Assembly (NCBI GenBank): GCA_902362925.1 | Contig: CABIYL010000011.1 | DNA length: 64,000 bases | Direction: 5' to 3' (one strand) | Source of the DNA: Pseudoflavonifractor sp902362925 | GTDB taxonomy: Bacteria > Bacillota > Clostridia > Oscillospirales > Oscillospiraceae | Shown: piece after piece, positions 50,826 through 59,294 of the stretch | Layout: each line of letters opens with the position of its first letter | How positions within the stretch are numbered: position 1 is the first letter of the stretch | Position numbers and translations under genes: made by a program | The notes under the pieces: model-generated | What the model was told of the DNA's origin: nothing | What the model saw: the letters and a program-made list of their open reading frames with translations, nothing else | Databases searched by the model: none

Positions 50826-51054
50826 CCCTTATTTTCATCTTTTTTTCGATATTTTTTCTCGTTCCATTTCAGCTGTATTTTTACATGTGTTTTTACATCT
50901 AAACCAGTGGTTTTCATCACTTTTCTCCTGGGATACTATGAAATTGTTTTGTGCGGCTGTTTTACTCCGTTTTTTGTTTCTTCAATTTATTAACTTTTTA
51001 TTCTTATATTTTCCATTTTTCATCAAATTATACCCGAAAACTTTACTTTTGTCG

Positions 51055-51083
51055 TTTACGAACTAATTTATGCGGTTTATAAT
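51055..51083 (+). promoter_or_regulatory. Possible promoter of the Na/Pi cotransporter gene
   Basis: TTTACG (51055-51060), 17-base spacer, TATAAT (51078-51083). A second TATAAT at 51131-51136 lies nearer the gene but has no visible -35. Confidence 0.5.
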
Positions 51084-51171
51084 GTATCTTGGGGTTGTTT
51101 CCGCGCCGCCCGGCCCGGAGCCTTCCCCGCTATAATGCTGTGATCCATATATGAAATATTGGAGGCAGACT

Positions 51172-52956
51172 GTGAGTATTTATGATGTAATCTCTCTCTT
51201 AGGCGCTATCGCAACGTTCCTATTCGGCATGAACACCATGACAAGCGGCCTGGAAAAGCTGTCCAGCGGCCGCCTGGAGTCCATTCTGGAACGGCTGACC
51301 AACAACCTGTTTATGAGCGTACTCATCGGCGCCCTGGTCACCGGCCTGGTCCACAGCTCGGCTGCCACCACCATCATGTGCGTGGGCTTCGTCAACTCGG
51401 GCATCATGAAGCTGGAGCAGACCGTGGGCATCATCATGGGCGCCAACATCGGCACTACCATCACCGCCCAGATCCTCCGTCTGGGAGACATCTCCTCGGA
51501 CAACCTGCTTCTCTCCATGATGCGTCCGGAGTACTTCGGCCCCATCATGGCCGTTGTGGGTATTGTGCTCTACATGTTCATCAAGAGCGGCAAGAAGCGG
51601 ATTGTGGGCCAGCTGCTGCTAGGCCTGGGCCTGCTGTTCATCAGCATGCACACCATGACCGCTGCGGTGGCCCCCCTTCAGGATGTGCCTGAGTTCCGCA
51701 ACCTCTTTGTGGCCTTCTCCAATCCCCTGCTGGGCATCATGGTGGGCGCCCTGGTCACCGCCCTGCTCCAGAGCTCCACCGCCTCTGTGGGCATCCTGCA
51801 GGCCCTCACCTCCACTGGCGTCATCACCTTCAACATCGCCTTTCCCATCATCATGGGACAGAACATCGGTACCTGCATCACCACCCTTATCTCCTCCATC
51901 GGCGCCAGCCGCAACGCCAGACGGACGGCCATGCTCCACCTCTATTTTAATGTTATCGGCACGCTGGTCTTCCTGGCCGCCATCTACGGCGCTCAGCTGG
52001 CCATGACTCCGGCAGGCGGCCTGCCCTTCTGGTCGGCAACCATGAACATGGGCGACATCGCCTCCTTCCACACCTTCTTCAACATCGGCTGCACCCTGCT
52101 TCTCCTCCCCTTCCACAAGCAGCTGGTTCGCCTGGTGGAGCGCACTGTTCCCGGCGACGAGAACCACGCCTTCACCATGCTGGACGAGCGCTTCCTGGCC
52201 ACCCCCGCTGTGGCCCTGGAGCGCGCCCACGACGCCGTTGTCCACATGGGCACCCTGGCCCGGGACAACTACCGTATCTCCGTGTCCCTGCTGAGCCAGT
52301 ACGACGCCAAGAAGGTGGAGCTGCTGCGGGAGAACGAGGACACGCTGGACAAGCTGGAGGGAGCGTTGGACAACTATCTGGTCCGTCTGTCCGACCACTC
52401 CCTGTCCGCCCAGGAGAGCACCCAGGTGTCCGAGCTGCTCCACACCCTGTCCGACTTTGAACGGATGGGCGACTACTCCGTGAACATTTCGGAGAGCGCG
52501 ACTGTGCTCCACGACCGGGGCATCAGCTTTACGGAGACCGCCCAGCGGGAGCTCTCCGCCCTCACCGACGCGGTAGGCGAGGCTCTGGACAAGACTCTGG
52601 ACTGCTACACCAACCGTTCCCGTGAGCTGGCCTTCCAGGTGGAGCCTCTGGAGGAGGTTGTGGACCTGCTGCGGGACGAGCTGAAAAACCGACATATCGA
52701 ACGCTTCAAGACCGGCGCGTGCACCATCGAGCAGGGCACCCAGTTCCTGGAGCTGCTCATCAATCTGGAGCGTGTGTCCGACCACTGCTCCAACGTGGCT
52801 CTTCAGATTCTCCGCCGCACCGCTCTCAAAAACGACCTGGTCCTCACCGACACCCACGCCTATCTCCACCAGCTCCACCATGGCTCCAGCCAGAGCTTCG
52901 ACGAGCTGTTTACCGCCTATCGCGACAAGTACATGTCTCCCATCGACGCAGCCTGA
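51172..52956 (+). CDS. Na+/phosphate cotransporter with PhoU-like domain
   Basis: The 594-residue protein has a membrane half of about nine helices. It carries the two inverted-repeat signatures of the NptA/SLC34-like family, GLVHSSAATTIM and ALLQSSTASVGIL, and GANIGTTIT plus GQNIGTCIT. The C-terminal half (about 350-594) is a helical PhoU-like domain that probably gates or senses phosphate. The GTG at 51172-51174 is chosen because GGAGG lies six bases upstream. It is monocistronic. A PiT-type phosphate transporter is also encoded at the right edge of the window. Confidence 0.92.
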   Translation: MSIYDVISLLGAIATFLFGMNTMTSGLEKLSSGRLESILERLTNNLFMSVLIGALVTGLVHSSAATTIMCVGFVNSGIMKLEQTVGIIMGANIGTTITAQILRLGDISSDNLLLSMMRPEYFGPIMAVVGIVLYMFIKSGKKRIVGQLLLGLGLLFISMHTMTAAVAPLQDVPEFRNLFVAFSNPLLGIMVGALVTALLQSSTASVGILQALTSTGVITFNIAFPIIMGQNIGTCITTLISSIGASRNARRTAMLHLYFNVIGTLVFLAAIYGAQLAMTPAGGLPFWSATMNMGDIASFHTFFNIGCTLLLLPFHKQLVRLVERTVPGDENHAFTMLDERFLATPAVALERAHDAVVHMGTLARDNYRISVSLLSQYDAKKVELLRENEDTLDKLEGALDNYLVRLSDHSLSAQESTQVSELLHTLSDFERMGDYSVNISESATVLHDRGISFTETAQRELSALTDAVGEALDKTLDCYTNRSRELAFQVEPLEEVVDLLRDELKNRHIERFKTGACTIEQGTQFLELLINLERVSDHCSNVALQILRRTALKNDLVLTDTHAYLHQLHHGSSQSFDELFTAYRDKYMSPIDAA

Positions 52957-52963
52957 AAGGCAG

Positions 52964-52999
52964 AAAAAGACCCGGCAGCAGATGCTGCCGGGTCTTTTT
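52964..52999. terminator. Bidirectional terminator
   Basis: A perfect stem (AAAAAGACCCGGCAGCA and complement, loop GA) with A5 and T5 ends lies between two convergent genes. Confidence 0.93.
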
Positions 53000-53007
53000 G
53001 TTTTCAT

Positions 53008-53811
53008 TTACATGAGCTTCACGGTGTAGTAGACAGCCATGATCAGCACCCATGCGGTGGGCACCGCGTAGTAAACCATCTCGCCCACCCCGGTTCCGAG
53101 AATCAGAGAGGCAATCAGAACCAGAGCCATCAGCACGCAGCTGATATAGATGAGGAGGTAGTTGGCGGTCTTGGGCAGGAGCTCGATCTTCTTCTCCTTC
53201 AGGGTCAGAACACCCTCGCTGCGCTGAGCGGCGGCCGCCACAGCAGCCACAACAATCAGCACCACCAGCATCAGGCCCATGGCCAGGTAGGTCTTCAGGC
53301 CGCCGCTGCTGGTGAACCGGACATAGATACCCAGCACACCGGCGGCACAAGCGACCGCCACGGCAAAGAACTCGAGCTGATAGATGTAGTACACAAAGGC
53401 CAGCACTGCCAGCACGACATTGGCGAAAATCAGGAACTCCACGCCAGTGGCGTTAAACTTCCATACCAGCGCGCTGTATACGCCCACCATAACCAGGAAC
53501 ACACCCAGCGCCCAGAGGAACATGCCGTGTTTTCCCTTTTTCCACCGGCTGTACGCCAGCACGAGGACTGCCGCTCCGGCGATGATGCCCGCGAAGGTGA
53601 TGACCTTCAGTGCGGAACCGATGGCCACAGCCAGGTTGATACCGAACTCATCCACGCTAAAGTTGATGAAATATTTCTGGGTCATCAGCAGCAGGAACTC
53701 CAGAACCACCGCTCCTACAATCCAGTAGAGAACCTTGGTAAGCGCGATGTCCTCCTGCCGCTGCTTCTCTGCCTTCAGCCGCTGCTTTTCCAGTTTTTCT
53801 CTGCTATTCAT
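53008..53811 (-). CDS. Polytopic membrane protein, unknown
   Basis: The 267-residue protein has a charged, coiled-coil-like N-terminus (REKLEKQRLKAEKQRQED) and seven or eight transmembrane helices (about 27-45, 60-82, 95-112, 118-140, 142-165, 172-195 and 215-265). I recognise no family. GGAG lies eight bases before the ATG. It has its own promoter and shares a terminator with the Na/Pi gene. Function is unknown. Confidence 0.72.
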   Translation of the reverse strand: MNSREKLEKQRLKAEKQRQEDIALTKVLYWIVGAVVLEFLLLMTQKYFINFSVDEFGINLAVAIGSALKVITFAGIIAGAAVLVLAYSRWKKGKHGMFLWALGVFLVMVGVYSALVWKFNATGVEFLIFANVVLAVLAFVYYIYQLEFFAVAVACAAGVLGIYVRFTSSGGLKTYLAMGLMLVVLIVVAAVAAAAQRSEGVLTLKEKKIELLPKTANYLLIYISCVLMALVLIASLILGTGVGEMVYYAVPTAWVLIMAVYYTVKLM

Positions 53812-53873
53812 TTATCCATCTCCTATGGAAATTCTCCTGCGCCGCCGGCAGGTGCGAGGAACCAATCCTCTGT

Positions 53874-53902
53874 ATTTTACCAGAAAGTGACCCGCTTTGC
53901 AA
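53874..53902 (-). promoter_or_regulatory. Promoter of the unknown membrane protein gene
   Basis: Reverse strand: TTGCAA (53897-53902), 17-base spacer, TAAAAT (53874-53879). The remaining bases up to 54140 hold no gene that I can see. Confidence 0.7.
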
Positions 53903-54140
53903 CTAGAAAAACCATCCGGCAGCCTGTTTCAAAAAATTTCGTCTTTTTTCCTCCCTCTGAAAACTTTTTCGCCCTTTCCTCCGTCAATCCTTTGCCTCCC
54001 GGTGCACCCGTATAAACCTGAAAAAATTTTAAGGATTTGTAACCCCTTTGTTATCTACTTTTCCGTTTTTTTGTCGTATGATATTGGTTACTGGCAAGGC
54101 ACAATACACAGAGAATTATCTTGCAGGAGGAACGCTTTCC

Positions 54141-55409
54141 ATGAGAAGAAAAATGAACCGTTTACTCGCATTAGGGCTTGCTCTGGCCCTGATGCTGCCC
54201 CTGGCCGCCTGTAAATCCACCGGCAGCGGCGGACAGCCCCAGGCCCCTGCGCCCTCCCCCAGCGAGACGCAGCCCGCCCCCACCCCCACACCCGAGCCTG
54301 TGGACCCCTACGACGCGGTGCGCAACTACTGGAGCGAGGACCAGCTCACCCAGGCCTGGGGTCCCAGCCAGCCGGTGGAGCACCTGTTCTTCCACCCCGT
54401 CATCGCCTATCCGGAGTACACCTTCTCCAGCGCCATCTCTGAGGAGCGTCAGAACGGTCTGGATGACTGGATGGTGACGGCGGACGAGTTCAAGAAGATC
54501 ATTCAGAACGTCTATGACAAGGGCTACATCCTGGTGAATATGGGGGATGTGTGGAGCGAGGTCACCGATGAGAACGGTGTGACCCGGATGCAGCGCAACA
54601 CCCTGATGCTCCCCGAGGGCAAGAAGCCCCTCATCATCTCCTTTGACGACGTGAACTACTACGACTACATGCTGGCAGAGGGCTTCACCTCCAAGCTGGT
54701 GCTGGGGGACGACGGCCAGATCTGGGCCGAGACCCGTGACCCCTTCACCGGTGAGGTCTCCCTCACTCAGGACCTGGACGCCACGCCCATCCTGGACAAT
54801 TTCGTCCTGGAGCACCCCGACTTCTCCCTCAACGGCGCCAAGGCCATCTACTCCCTCACCGGCTATCAGGGCATCTTCGGCTACCGCACCCAGAACGACA
54901 TCGACATTGCAGCCGATGACCCCGCCCGTCCCGCCTTTGACGCCAAGCGTGCCGCTGAGATTGAGGCGGTCAAGCCCATCATCGAGCGTCTGAAGGAGAC
55001 CGGCTGGACCTTCGGTTCCCACACCTGGGGCCACATCCGTCTGGACATGGACGACATGGCCTGGATTCAGCGGGACACTGTCCGCTGGGCGGAAGAGGTT
55101 GGTTCTCTCGTCGGCCCCACCAACATTCTCTTCTATCCCCACGGCGCCCGTCCCGACGGCAACGACTGGCACAAGACCGGCCCCGCCTTCCAGTATCTCC
55201 AGAGCCAGGGCTTCCGCATCTTCGCCAGCGTGGGCATCAACTCCTTCTCCTATATCAAGGATGACATCTGCGCCGTCATCTGCGACCGGCTCCACCCCGA
55301 CGGAACCACCCTCCGCTGGGCCCGCAGCCGCTACCTCCAGTTCTACGACGCCCAGGAGATCATCGACCTGTCTCTCCGCCCCGACCGGGGTTACGATTTC
55401 AGCAAGTAA
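54141..55409 (+). CDS. Polysaccharide deacetylase-family lipoprotein
   Basis: The 422-residue exported protein has a signal peptide and lipobox (LAAC), then a long Pro/Ser/Thr linker. A NodB-like deacetylase domain follows. The metal-site elements are ISFDDVNYYDYM (catalytic and metal Asp pair) and GSHTWGHIRLD (HxxxH-type histidines), and ILFYPHGARP is the usual following motif. Such enzymes remove N- or O-acetyl groups from peptidoglycan or surface glycans. The ATG at 54141 has AGGAGG ten bases upstream; the longer frame begins in the promoter region. It is monocistronic. Confidence 0.87.
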   Translation: MRRKMNRLLALGLALALMLPLAACKSTGSGGQPQAPAPSPSETQPAPTPTPEPVDPYDAVRNYWSEDQLTQAWGPSQPVEHLFFHPVIAYPEYTFSSAISEERQNGLDDWMVTADEFKKIIQNVYDKGYILVNMGDVWSEVTDENGVTRMQRNTLMLPEGKKPLIISFDDVNYYDYMLAEGFTSKLVLGDDGQIWAETRDPFTGEVSLTQDLDATPILDNFVLEHPDFSLNGAKAIYSLTGYQGIFGYRTQNDIDIAADDPARPAFDAKRAAEIEAVKPIIERLKETGWTFGSHTWGHIRLDMDDMAWIQRDTVRWAEEVGSLVGPTNILFYPHGARPDGNDWHKTGPAFQYLQSQGFRIFASVGINSFSYIKDDICAVICDRLHPDGTTLRWARSRYLQFYDAQEIIDLSLRPDRGYDFSK

Positions 55410-55416
55410 GATGCAG

Positions 55417-55449
55417 CGGGACCTGCTTTGTGGCAGGTCCCGCTTTTTT
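55417..55449 (+). terminator. Terminator of the deacetylase gene
   Basis: An 11-bp stem (GCGGGACCTGC, loop TTTGT) followed by T6. Confidence 0.93.
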
Positions 55450-55460
55450 CATCAGCACGC

Positions 55461-55496
55461 AAAAAAGCCCGGAGCAAAATGCTCCGGGCTTTTGTT
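55461..55496 (-). terminator. Terminator of the CD1247-like gene
   Basis: Reverse strand: AAAAGCCCGGAGC stem with complement, loop ATTT, then T6, nine bases past the stop codon. Confidence 0.92.
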
Positions 55497-55504
55497 GTTG
55501 GATT

Positions 55505-55975
55505 TTACTCCTCGTCGCCGTGGTCGTGATCGTGGTCGCAGCCACAGCCGCAGCCGCACTCGTCATCCTCGCAGTCGCCCACGTCGATGACAAACTTGCC
55601 CTTGCAGTTGGGGCACTCCACGGTGCCGGCCTCCAGCACGTCCTCGTCGATGACCAGGGAGTCGCCGCAGTTGGGGCACTCGACCTCGAAGAAGTCGTCG
55701 TCGCCGCAGCAGTCGCACTCGTCCTCGTCGTCGTCCTCATCCTCGTCGTCCTCGTCGTAGACAACCTTCTCCACGTCGGAGAGATCGTCGGAAATGGCGT
55801 CGATCTCCTCGCCCATGGCCTCCATGTTGTCCTCCATGTCCTCGATGGACAGGCCGACCTCTTCCAGGATGCCGATCATCACGCTGATGAGCTTGCCCTC
55901 CTTGGACTCCTCGGTGTCCAGCTTCATGCCCTCGGCCAGGCCCTTCAGGTACGCGACCTTCTCAGAAATCGTCAT
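55505..55975 (-). CDS. CD1247 N-terminal domain protein with zinc ribbons and Cys/His/Asp tail
   Basis: The 156-residue acidic protein starts MTISEKVAYLKGLAEGMKLD, the CD1247-type N-terminal helix domain. It continues with an amphipathic segment (IGILEEVGLSIEDMEDNME), a very acidic stretch (YDEDDEDEDDDEDE), and a zinc-ribbon pair of CPNCGD and CPNCKG. It ends in a metal-binding-looking tail (CGCGCGCDHDHDHGDEE). AGGAG lies seven bases before the ATG at 55973-55975. It lies downstream of efp. The function of the family is unknown. Confidence 0.85.
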   Translation of the reverse strand: MTISEKVAYLKGLAEGMKLDTEESKEGKLISVMIGILEEVGLSIEDMEDNMEAMGEEIDAISDDLSDVEKVVYDEDDEDEDDDEDECDCCGDDDFFEVECPNCGDSLVIDEDVLEAGTVECPNCKGKFVIDVGDCEDDECGCGCGCDHDHDHGDEE

Positions 55976-56069
55976 GTTTAATCTCCTTTCACACTCATCC
56001 TTTTGGGACCGTTCGAAAGTGGATCTTTCATCATGGCTCACCCGTGCGGCGCTGTGCCGCCAGGTATTG

Positions 56070-56099
56070 CTCAGGCCTTGCAGTACTTCAGATGCTCAC
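56070..56099 (-). repeat. Degenerate third copy of the efp 3' end
   Basis: About 25 of 30 bases match the efp terminal repeat. In the efp reading frame it would read EHLKYCKA and stop, an EF-P-like C-terminus rather than random decay. Confidence 0.6.
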
Positions 56100-56108
56100 T
56101 GCTGTGAC

Positions 56109-56153
56109 TGAACTCAGGCCTTGCAGCGCTCCAGATACTCGCCGGTGCGGGTG
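56109..56153 (-). repeat. Exact duplicate of the efp 3' end
   Basis: 44 of 45 bases match 56330-56374. It re-encodes the last residues TRTGEYLERCKA and a stop (TGA here, TAA in the gene). No start or upstream coding part is attached. Confidence 0.9.
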
Positions 56154-56329
56154 GCCCGTCCAAATTGAAATTTGTCCGGGGACCCTTTTCCACTTCCGCG
56201 GGCGGAATGAATCCGCCCTGCGGCAAGATTTTGCCACAGGCAAAATGCTTGTACGCGCTGTCGCGCGCCCCGCTGTGCGGGGCCCCGCCGACACCCGCGT
56301 GGGAACCGGTCGTATTCTCCGGCGTTGTC
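56154..56329. other. Hairpin-rich intergenic segment between the efp 3' copies
   Basis: No ORF is convincing. At least three stems are visible: GGGCGGA/TCCGCCC near 56206-56223, ATTTTGCC/GGCAAAAT near 56228-56246, and GCCCCGC/GCGGGGC near 56267-56283. Together with the flanking direct repeats it resembles a small structured insertion. No terminator T-tract is present after efp. Confidence 0.5.
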
Positions 56330-56334
56330 TGAAC

Positions 56335-56898
56335 TTAGGCCTTGCAGCGCTCCAGATACTCGCCGGTGCGGGTGTCGATCTTGATGCGGTCGCCGGGGTT
56401 GATGAACAGGGGCACCTTGATCTCCGTGCCGGTCTCCAGGGTGGCGGGCTTGGTCACGTTGGTGGCGGTGTCGCCGCGGAAGCCGGGATCGGTCTCGGTG
56501 ACCTCCAGCTCGACGAACGTGGGAGGCTCCACGGAGAAGATCTTGCCCTTGTAGGAGTTGATCTTGCAGGACATGTTCTCCTTCACGAAGCGGAAGTTGT
56601 CGCCCAGCACGTGGCCGTCGATGGGCACCAGATCATAGGTCTCGGGGTCCATGAAGTAGTAGAGATCGCCGTCGTTGTAGCTGTACTCCATGTCCTTGCG
56701 CTCCACGAAGGCCTCCTCAAACTTGGCGGTGGGGTTGAAGGAGGTCTCGGTCACGCCGCCGGTGATGACGTTCTTCATCTTGGTGCGGACAAAGGCCGCG
56801 CCCTTGCCGGGCTTCACGTGCTGGAACTCGACCACCTGCATAACCTGGCCGTCCATCTCAAAGGTCATGCCGTTACGAAAATCGCTTGCACTAATCAT
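56335..56898 (-). CDS. efp: Elongation factor P
   Basis: EF-P relieves ribosome stalling at polyproline stretches. The 187 residues comprise a KOW-like N-terminal domain and two OB domains, ending GDRIKIDTRTGEYLERCKA. The loop that carries the modified residue reads HVKPGKGAAF with Lys32 at the tip, so a lysine-type (or unmodified) EF-P is expected rather than the arginine-rhamnose type. The ATG at 56896-56898 has GGAGG nine bases upstream. It has its own promoter downstream of pepP. Its 3' end is duplicated just downstream. Confidence 0.96.
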   Translation of the reverse strand: MISASDFRNGMTFEMDGQVMQVVEFQHVKPGKGAAFVRTKMKNVITGGVTETSFNPTAKFEEAFVERKDMEYSYNDGDLYYFMDPETYDLVPIDGHVLGDNFRFVKENMSCKINSYKGKIFSVEPPTFVELEVTETDPGFRGDTATNVTKPATLETGTEIKVPLFINPGDRIKIDTRTGEYLERCKA

Positions 56899-56952
56899 GG
56901 GTATCGTCCTCCAAAATTTGGTATCTTGTGGGGGTTCACATATTATCAAGTC

Positions 56953-56981
56953 ATTTTACCGTATTCTGCCCGCTTTTGCAA
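56953..56981 (-). promoter_or_regulatory. Promoter of efp
   Basis: Reverse strand: TTGCAA (56976-56981), 17-base spacer, TAAAAT (56953-56958), between the pepP stop and efp. Confidence 0.75.
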
Positions 56982-57021
56982 GAGCTTTTCCCCCCTGCGG
57001 GCAGAATTTTAAGGAAATTGC

Positions 57022-58086
57022 TCAGAGCACAATGAGATCCTTGGGGGCTTTGGTGATATCGATGCAGCCGTCCTCGGTCATGATGGCCACATCCTCGATA
57101 CGCACGCCGAAACGGCCGGGGAGATAGATGCCGGGCTCGGCGGACACCGCGGCGCCAACAGGCATCAGGGTCTCGTCCCGCAGGTTGGCGTTGGGGGACT
57201 CGTGAATCTCAATACCCACGCTGTGGCCGTAGCCGTGGCCGAAGTACTCGCCGTAGCCGGCGTCCTCGATGACCTTACGGGCGGCGGCGTCGATGCTCTT
57301 GCCGGTGACGCCCGCCTTGGAGGCGGCCAGACCGGCCAGCTGGGCCTGGAGCACCACGTTGTACACCTTCCGCATCTCCTCGGTGGGCTCACCCAGGGCA
57401 ACGGTACGGGTCATGTCGGAGCAGTAGCCGTTGTAGATGCAGCCGAAGTCCATGGTGATGAACTCGCCGTTCTCCACCTTCTTGTCGCTGGGCACGCCGT
57501 GGGGCAGGCTGCCATTGGGGCCGGAGACCACGATGGGGTCAAAGGACATCTTCTGAGCGCCGAAGCGAAGCATGTCGTACTCCAGCTTGGCGGCAATCTC
57601 CTTCTCGGTGACGCCGGGCTTGATGAACTTGAGAATCTCGTCAAAGGCCCGCTCGGAGATCCGCTGGGCCTGCACCATGGCGTCCAGCTCCTCCTGGTCC
57701 TTGGCGGCGCGGAGGCCGTTGACCAGACCCTGGGCGGGCACCAGCTCCACCTGGAGGGCGCCATCCAGGCGCTTGTACTCGGCCACGGTCATGTAGCTGT
57801 CCTCAAAGCCCATCTTGTGGATACCCAGGTCGTCAATGGCCTTCTGGATCAGGGTGGGATAGCTCAGAGAGCGGCTGGTCATGGTGATGGCCGCGCCGGT
57901 GACGGTCTTCTCCGCCGCCTCGATGTAGCGGGAGTCGGTGAAGTAGCGGCACTCGTTGGCGGTCACCACCACATAGCCCTCGCCGTGGAAGCCCACGCCG
58001 TAGAACTCGCCGGGGGCGCTGGAGAGCAGCATGGCGTCAATTTCGTATTCGGGCAGCTTGGCTGCGATTTGCTTCAGATGGTTCAT
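57022..58086 (-). CDS. pepP: M24-family Xaa-Pro aminopeptidase
   Basis: The 354-residue cytosolic metallopeptidase removes N-terminal residues before proline. It has a creatinase-like N-terminal domain. The pita-bread catalytic domain carries the five dinuclear metal ligands: Asp in FITMDFGCIYNGYCSDMTRT (two Asp), His in FGHGYGHSVGIEIHE, Glu in VSAEPGIYL, and Glu in VRIEDVAIM. pepP next to efp is a very common pairing in Firmicutes, both linked to proline-rich proteins. AGGAAG lies about eight bases before the ATG. Confidence 0.94.
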   Translation of the reverse strand: MNHLKQIAAKLPEYEIDAMLLSSAPGEFYGVGFHGEGYVVVTANECRYFTDSRYIEAAEKTVTGAAITMTSRSLSYPTLIQKAIDDLGIHKMGFEDSYMTVAEYKRLDGALQVELVPAQGLVNGLRAAKDQEELDAMVQAQRISERAFDEILKFIKPGVTEKEIAAKLEYDMLRFGAQKMSFDPIVVSGPNGSLPHGVPSDKKVENGEFITMDFGCIYNGYCSDMTRTVALGEPTEEMRKVYNVVLQAQLAGLAASKAGVTGKSIDAAARKVIEDAGYGEYFGHGYGHSVGIEIHESPNANLRDETLMPVGAAVSAEPGIYLPGRFGVRIEDVAIMTEDGCIDITKAPKDLIVL

Positions 58087-58105
58087 AGTGATTACTTCCT
58101 TTCTC

Positions 58106-58417
58106 TTATTTCCTGCGCGTTTTCTCCGGCAGTTCCCGGATGCGCGTCACATAGTCCAGATTGATGAGCTCCAGCTTATCGCCTGTACGGAGGGAGATCC
58201 AGTTTCCATCCAGCTTCTCCAGCACACCGGTGGCCCCGCTGAGGCCCTCCATATCAAGCGCACAGCGTTTTCCCAGCATCTGCTCTATGATGGCCTGACT
58301 CATATTCCCCGCTCGCCTCCTTCTGTTTCTCCTCCGGCGGCGCTGCGCAGTGCGGCGCCGCTTCATCAAAAGTACGATGATAACAGCCATGAATACTACC
58401 CATATGGCCGGATTCAT
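58106..58417 (-). CDS. Small membrane-anchored protein with Sm-like domain (DUF6897-like)
   Basis: The 103-residue protein has one transmembrane helix (about 5-19), then a long run of arginines (KRRRTAQRRRRRNRRRR). A small beta-rich domain of about 60 residues follows, with LGKRCALDMEGLSGATGVLEKL and LELINLDYVTRIRELP. The latter resembles DUF6897/Sm-like cytoplasmic domains; I am not certain of the family name. AGGAGG lies eight bases before the ATG at 58415-58417; the GTG three codons earlier overlaps that site. It is encoded between the AP endonuclease-like gene and pepP. Confidence 0.7.
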   Translation of the reverse strand: MNPAIWVVFMAVIIVLLMKRRRTAQRRRRRNRRRRAGNMSQAIIEQMLGKRCALDMEGLSGATGVLEKLDGNWISLRTGDKLELINLDYVTRIRELPEKTRRK

Positions 58418-58445
58418 CGGCTGCACCTCCTATGCGCTGCGGCAG

Positions 58446-59294
58446 TCAGCCCTGCGCCGCCTGATACAGCTTTTTCATGGTCACTGCGTCCTCGGCCTGT
58501 GTTCCGGCCGATTCGCAGATAAAGGTGGGATTCCAGTTCCTGCGTGCAATCTCGGCCATCAGGGGCGCCGGGTCGGGGCCGAACTCGTCCTGGTCAAAGG
58601 TCAGGTGCATCTTCTCGCCGCCGCCCAGGGTGAACTGAATCTTTGAGAAGTGGCTGTGGAAGCGGGACGCCCGCTCCTCTCCCAGCACCTCCGCCACCCG
58701 GTCCAGCATGCGGACACATGCCTCATGGCCTTCCAGTTCTCCCAGAGTGCGGGCGTACAGGTGGCCGAAGTCGATACAGGGGGTGAGCCGCTCATCCAGC
58801 GTACACAGCTCCAGCACCTCATCCAGGTCGCCCAGCTGATTGATTTTGCCCATGGTCTCGGGACAGAGGGTGATGTGGCCAAAGCCCTCGCCGTCCACAG
58901 CGGCCACGATCTCCTTGAGGGAGTTCAGGGCGATGTCCTGGGCCTCCCGGCGGGTGCGCTTCATCAGCGCCCCGGAGTGGATGACCACCCGGGTAGCCCC
59001 CATCCAGTCCGCCGCACGGCAGGCGGCGATGATATAACCCGTGGTCTTTTTCAGGCTCTCCGGGTCAGGGTTGGCCAGGTTGATGAAGTAGGGCGCGTGG
59101 AGGGACAGCGCCACGCTGTTTGCCGCCGCGGCGGCGCCCAGCTTCCGGGCCGTCTCCTCCCCCACATTGACTCCCTTGCCGCACTGGTACTCGTAGGCGT
59201 CCAGCCCCAGCTCGCTGAGCCAGCGGGGGGCGTCCACCGAGGATTTATAGGGAAATGATTCCGCGTTTCCCGCGGGTCCGAATTTTGCGCTCAT
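58446..59294 (-). CDS. Endonuclease IV-like TIM-barrel protein (AP2Ec family)
   Basis: The 282-residue protein has the xylose isomerase-like/AP endonuclease 2 TIM-barrel layout. It has metal-ligand candidates at SLHAPYFINLANP, VIHSGAL, LCPETMGK, PCIDFGHLYAR, HSHFSKIQFT and ICESAG. These match the order of His and Glu/Asp ligands in endonuclease IV, which cleaves abasic sites. The substrate is not certain, since the family also includes sugar isomerases. Its ATG overlaps the yqeG stop in an ATGA overlap. Confidence 0.85.
   Translation of the reverse strand: MSAKFGPAGNAESFPYKSSVDAPRWLSELGLDAYEYQCGKGVNVGEETARKLGAAAAANSVALSLHAPYFINLANPDPESLKKTTGYIIAACRAADWMGATRVVIHSGALMKRTRREAQDIALNSLKEIVAAVDGEGFGHITLCPETMGKINQLGDLDEVLELCTLDERLTPCIDFGHLYARTLGELEGHEACVRMLDRVAEVLGEERASRFHSHFSKIQFTLGGGEKMHLTFDQDEFGPDPAPLMAEIARRNWNPTFICESAGTQAEDAVTMKKLYQAAQG

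Noticed and set aside
53875..54140. Short ORFs in the AT-rich intergenic regions (also 35508-35797 and 50826-51171).
   Set aside because: No ribosome sites, no family features, and low-complexity Phe/Ser-rich translations.
56070..56374. CRISPR-like repeats.
   Set aside because: Only three copies with unequal spacing, and the unit is the coding 3' end of efp.
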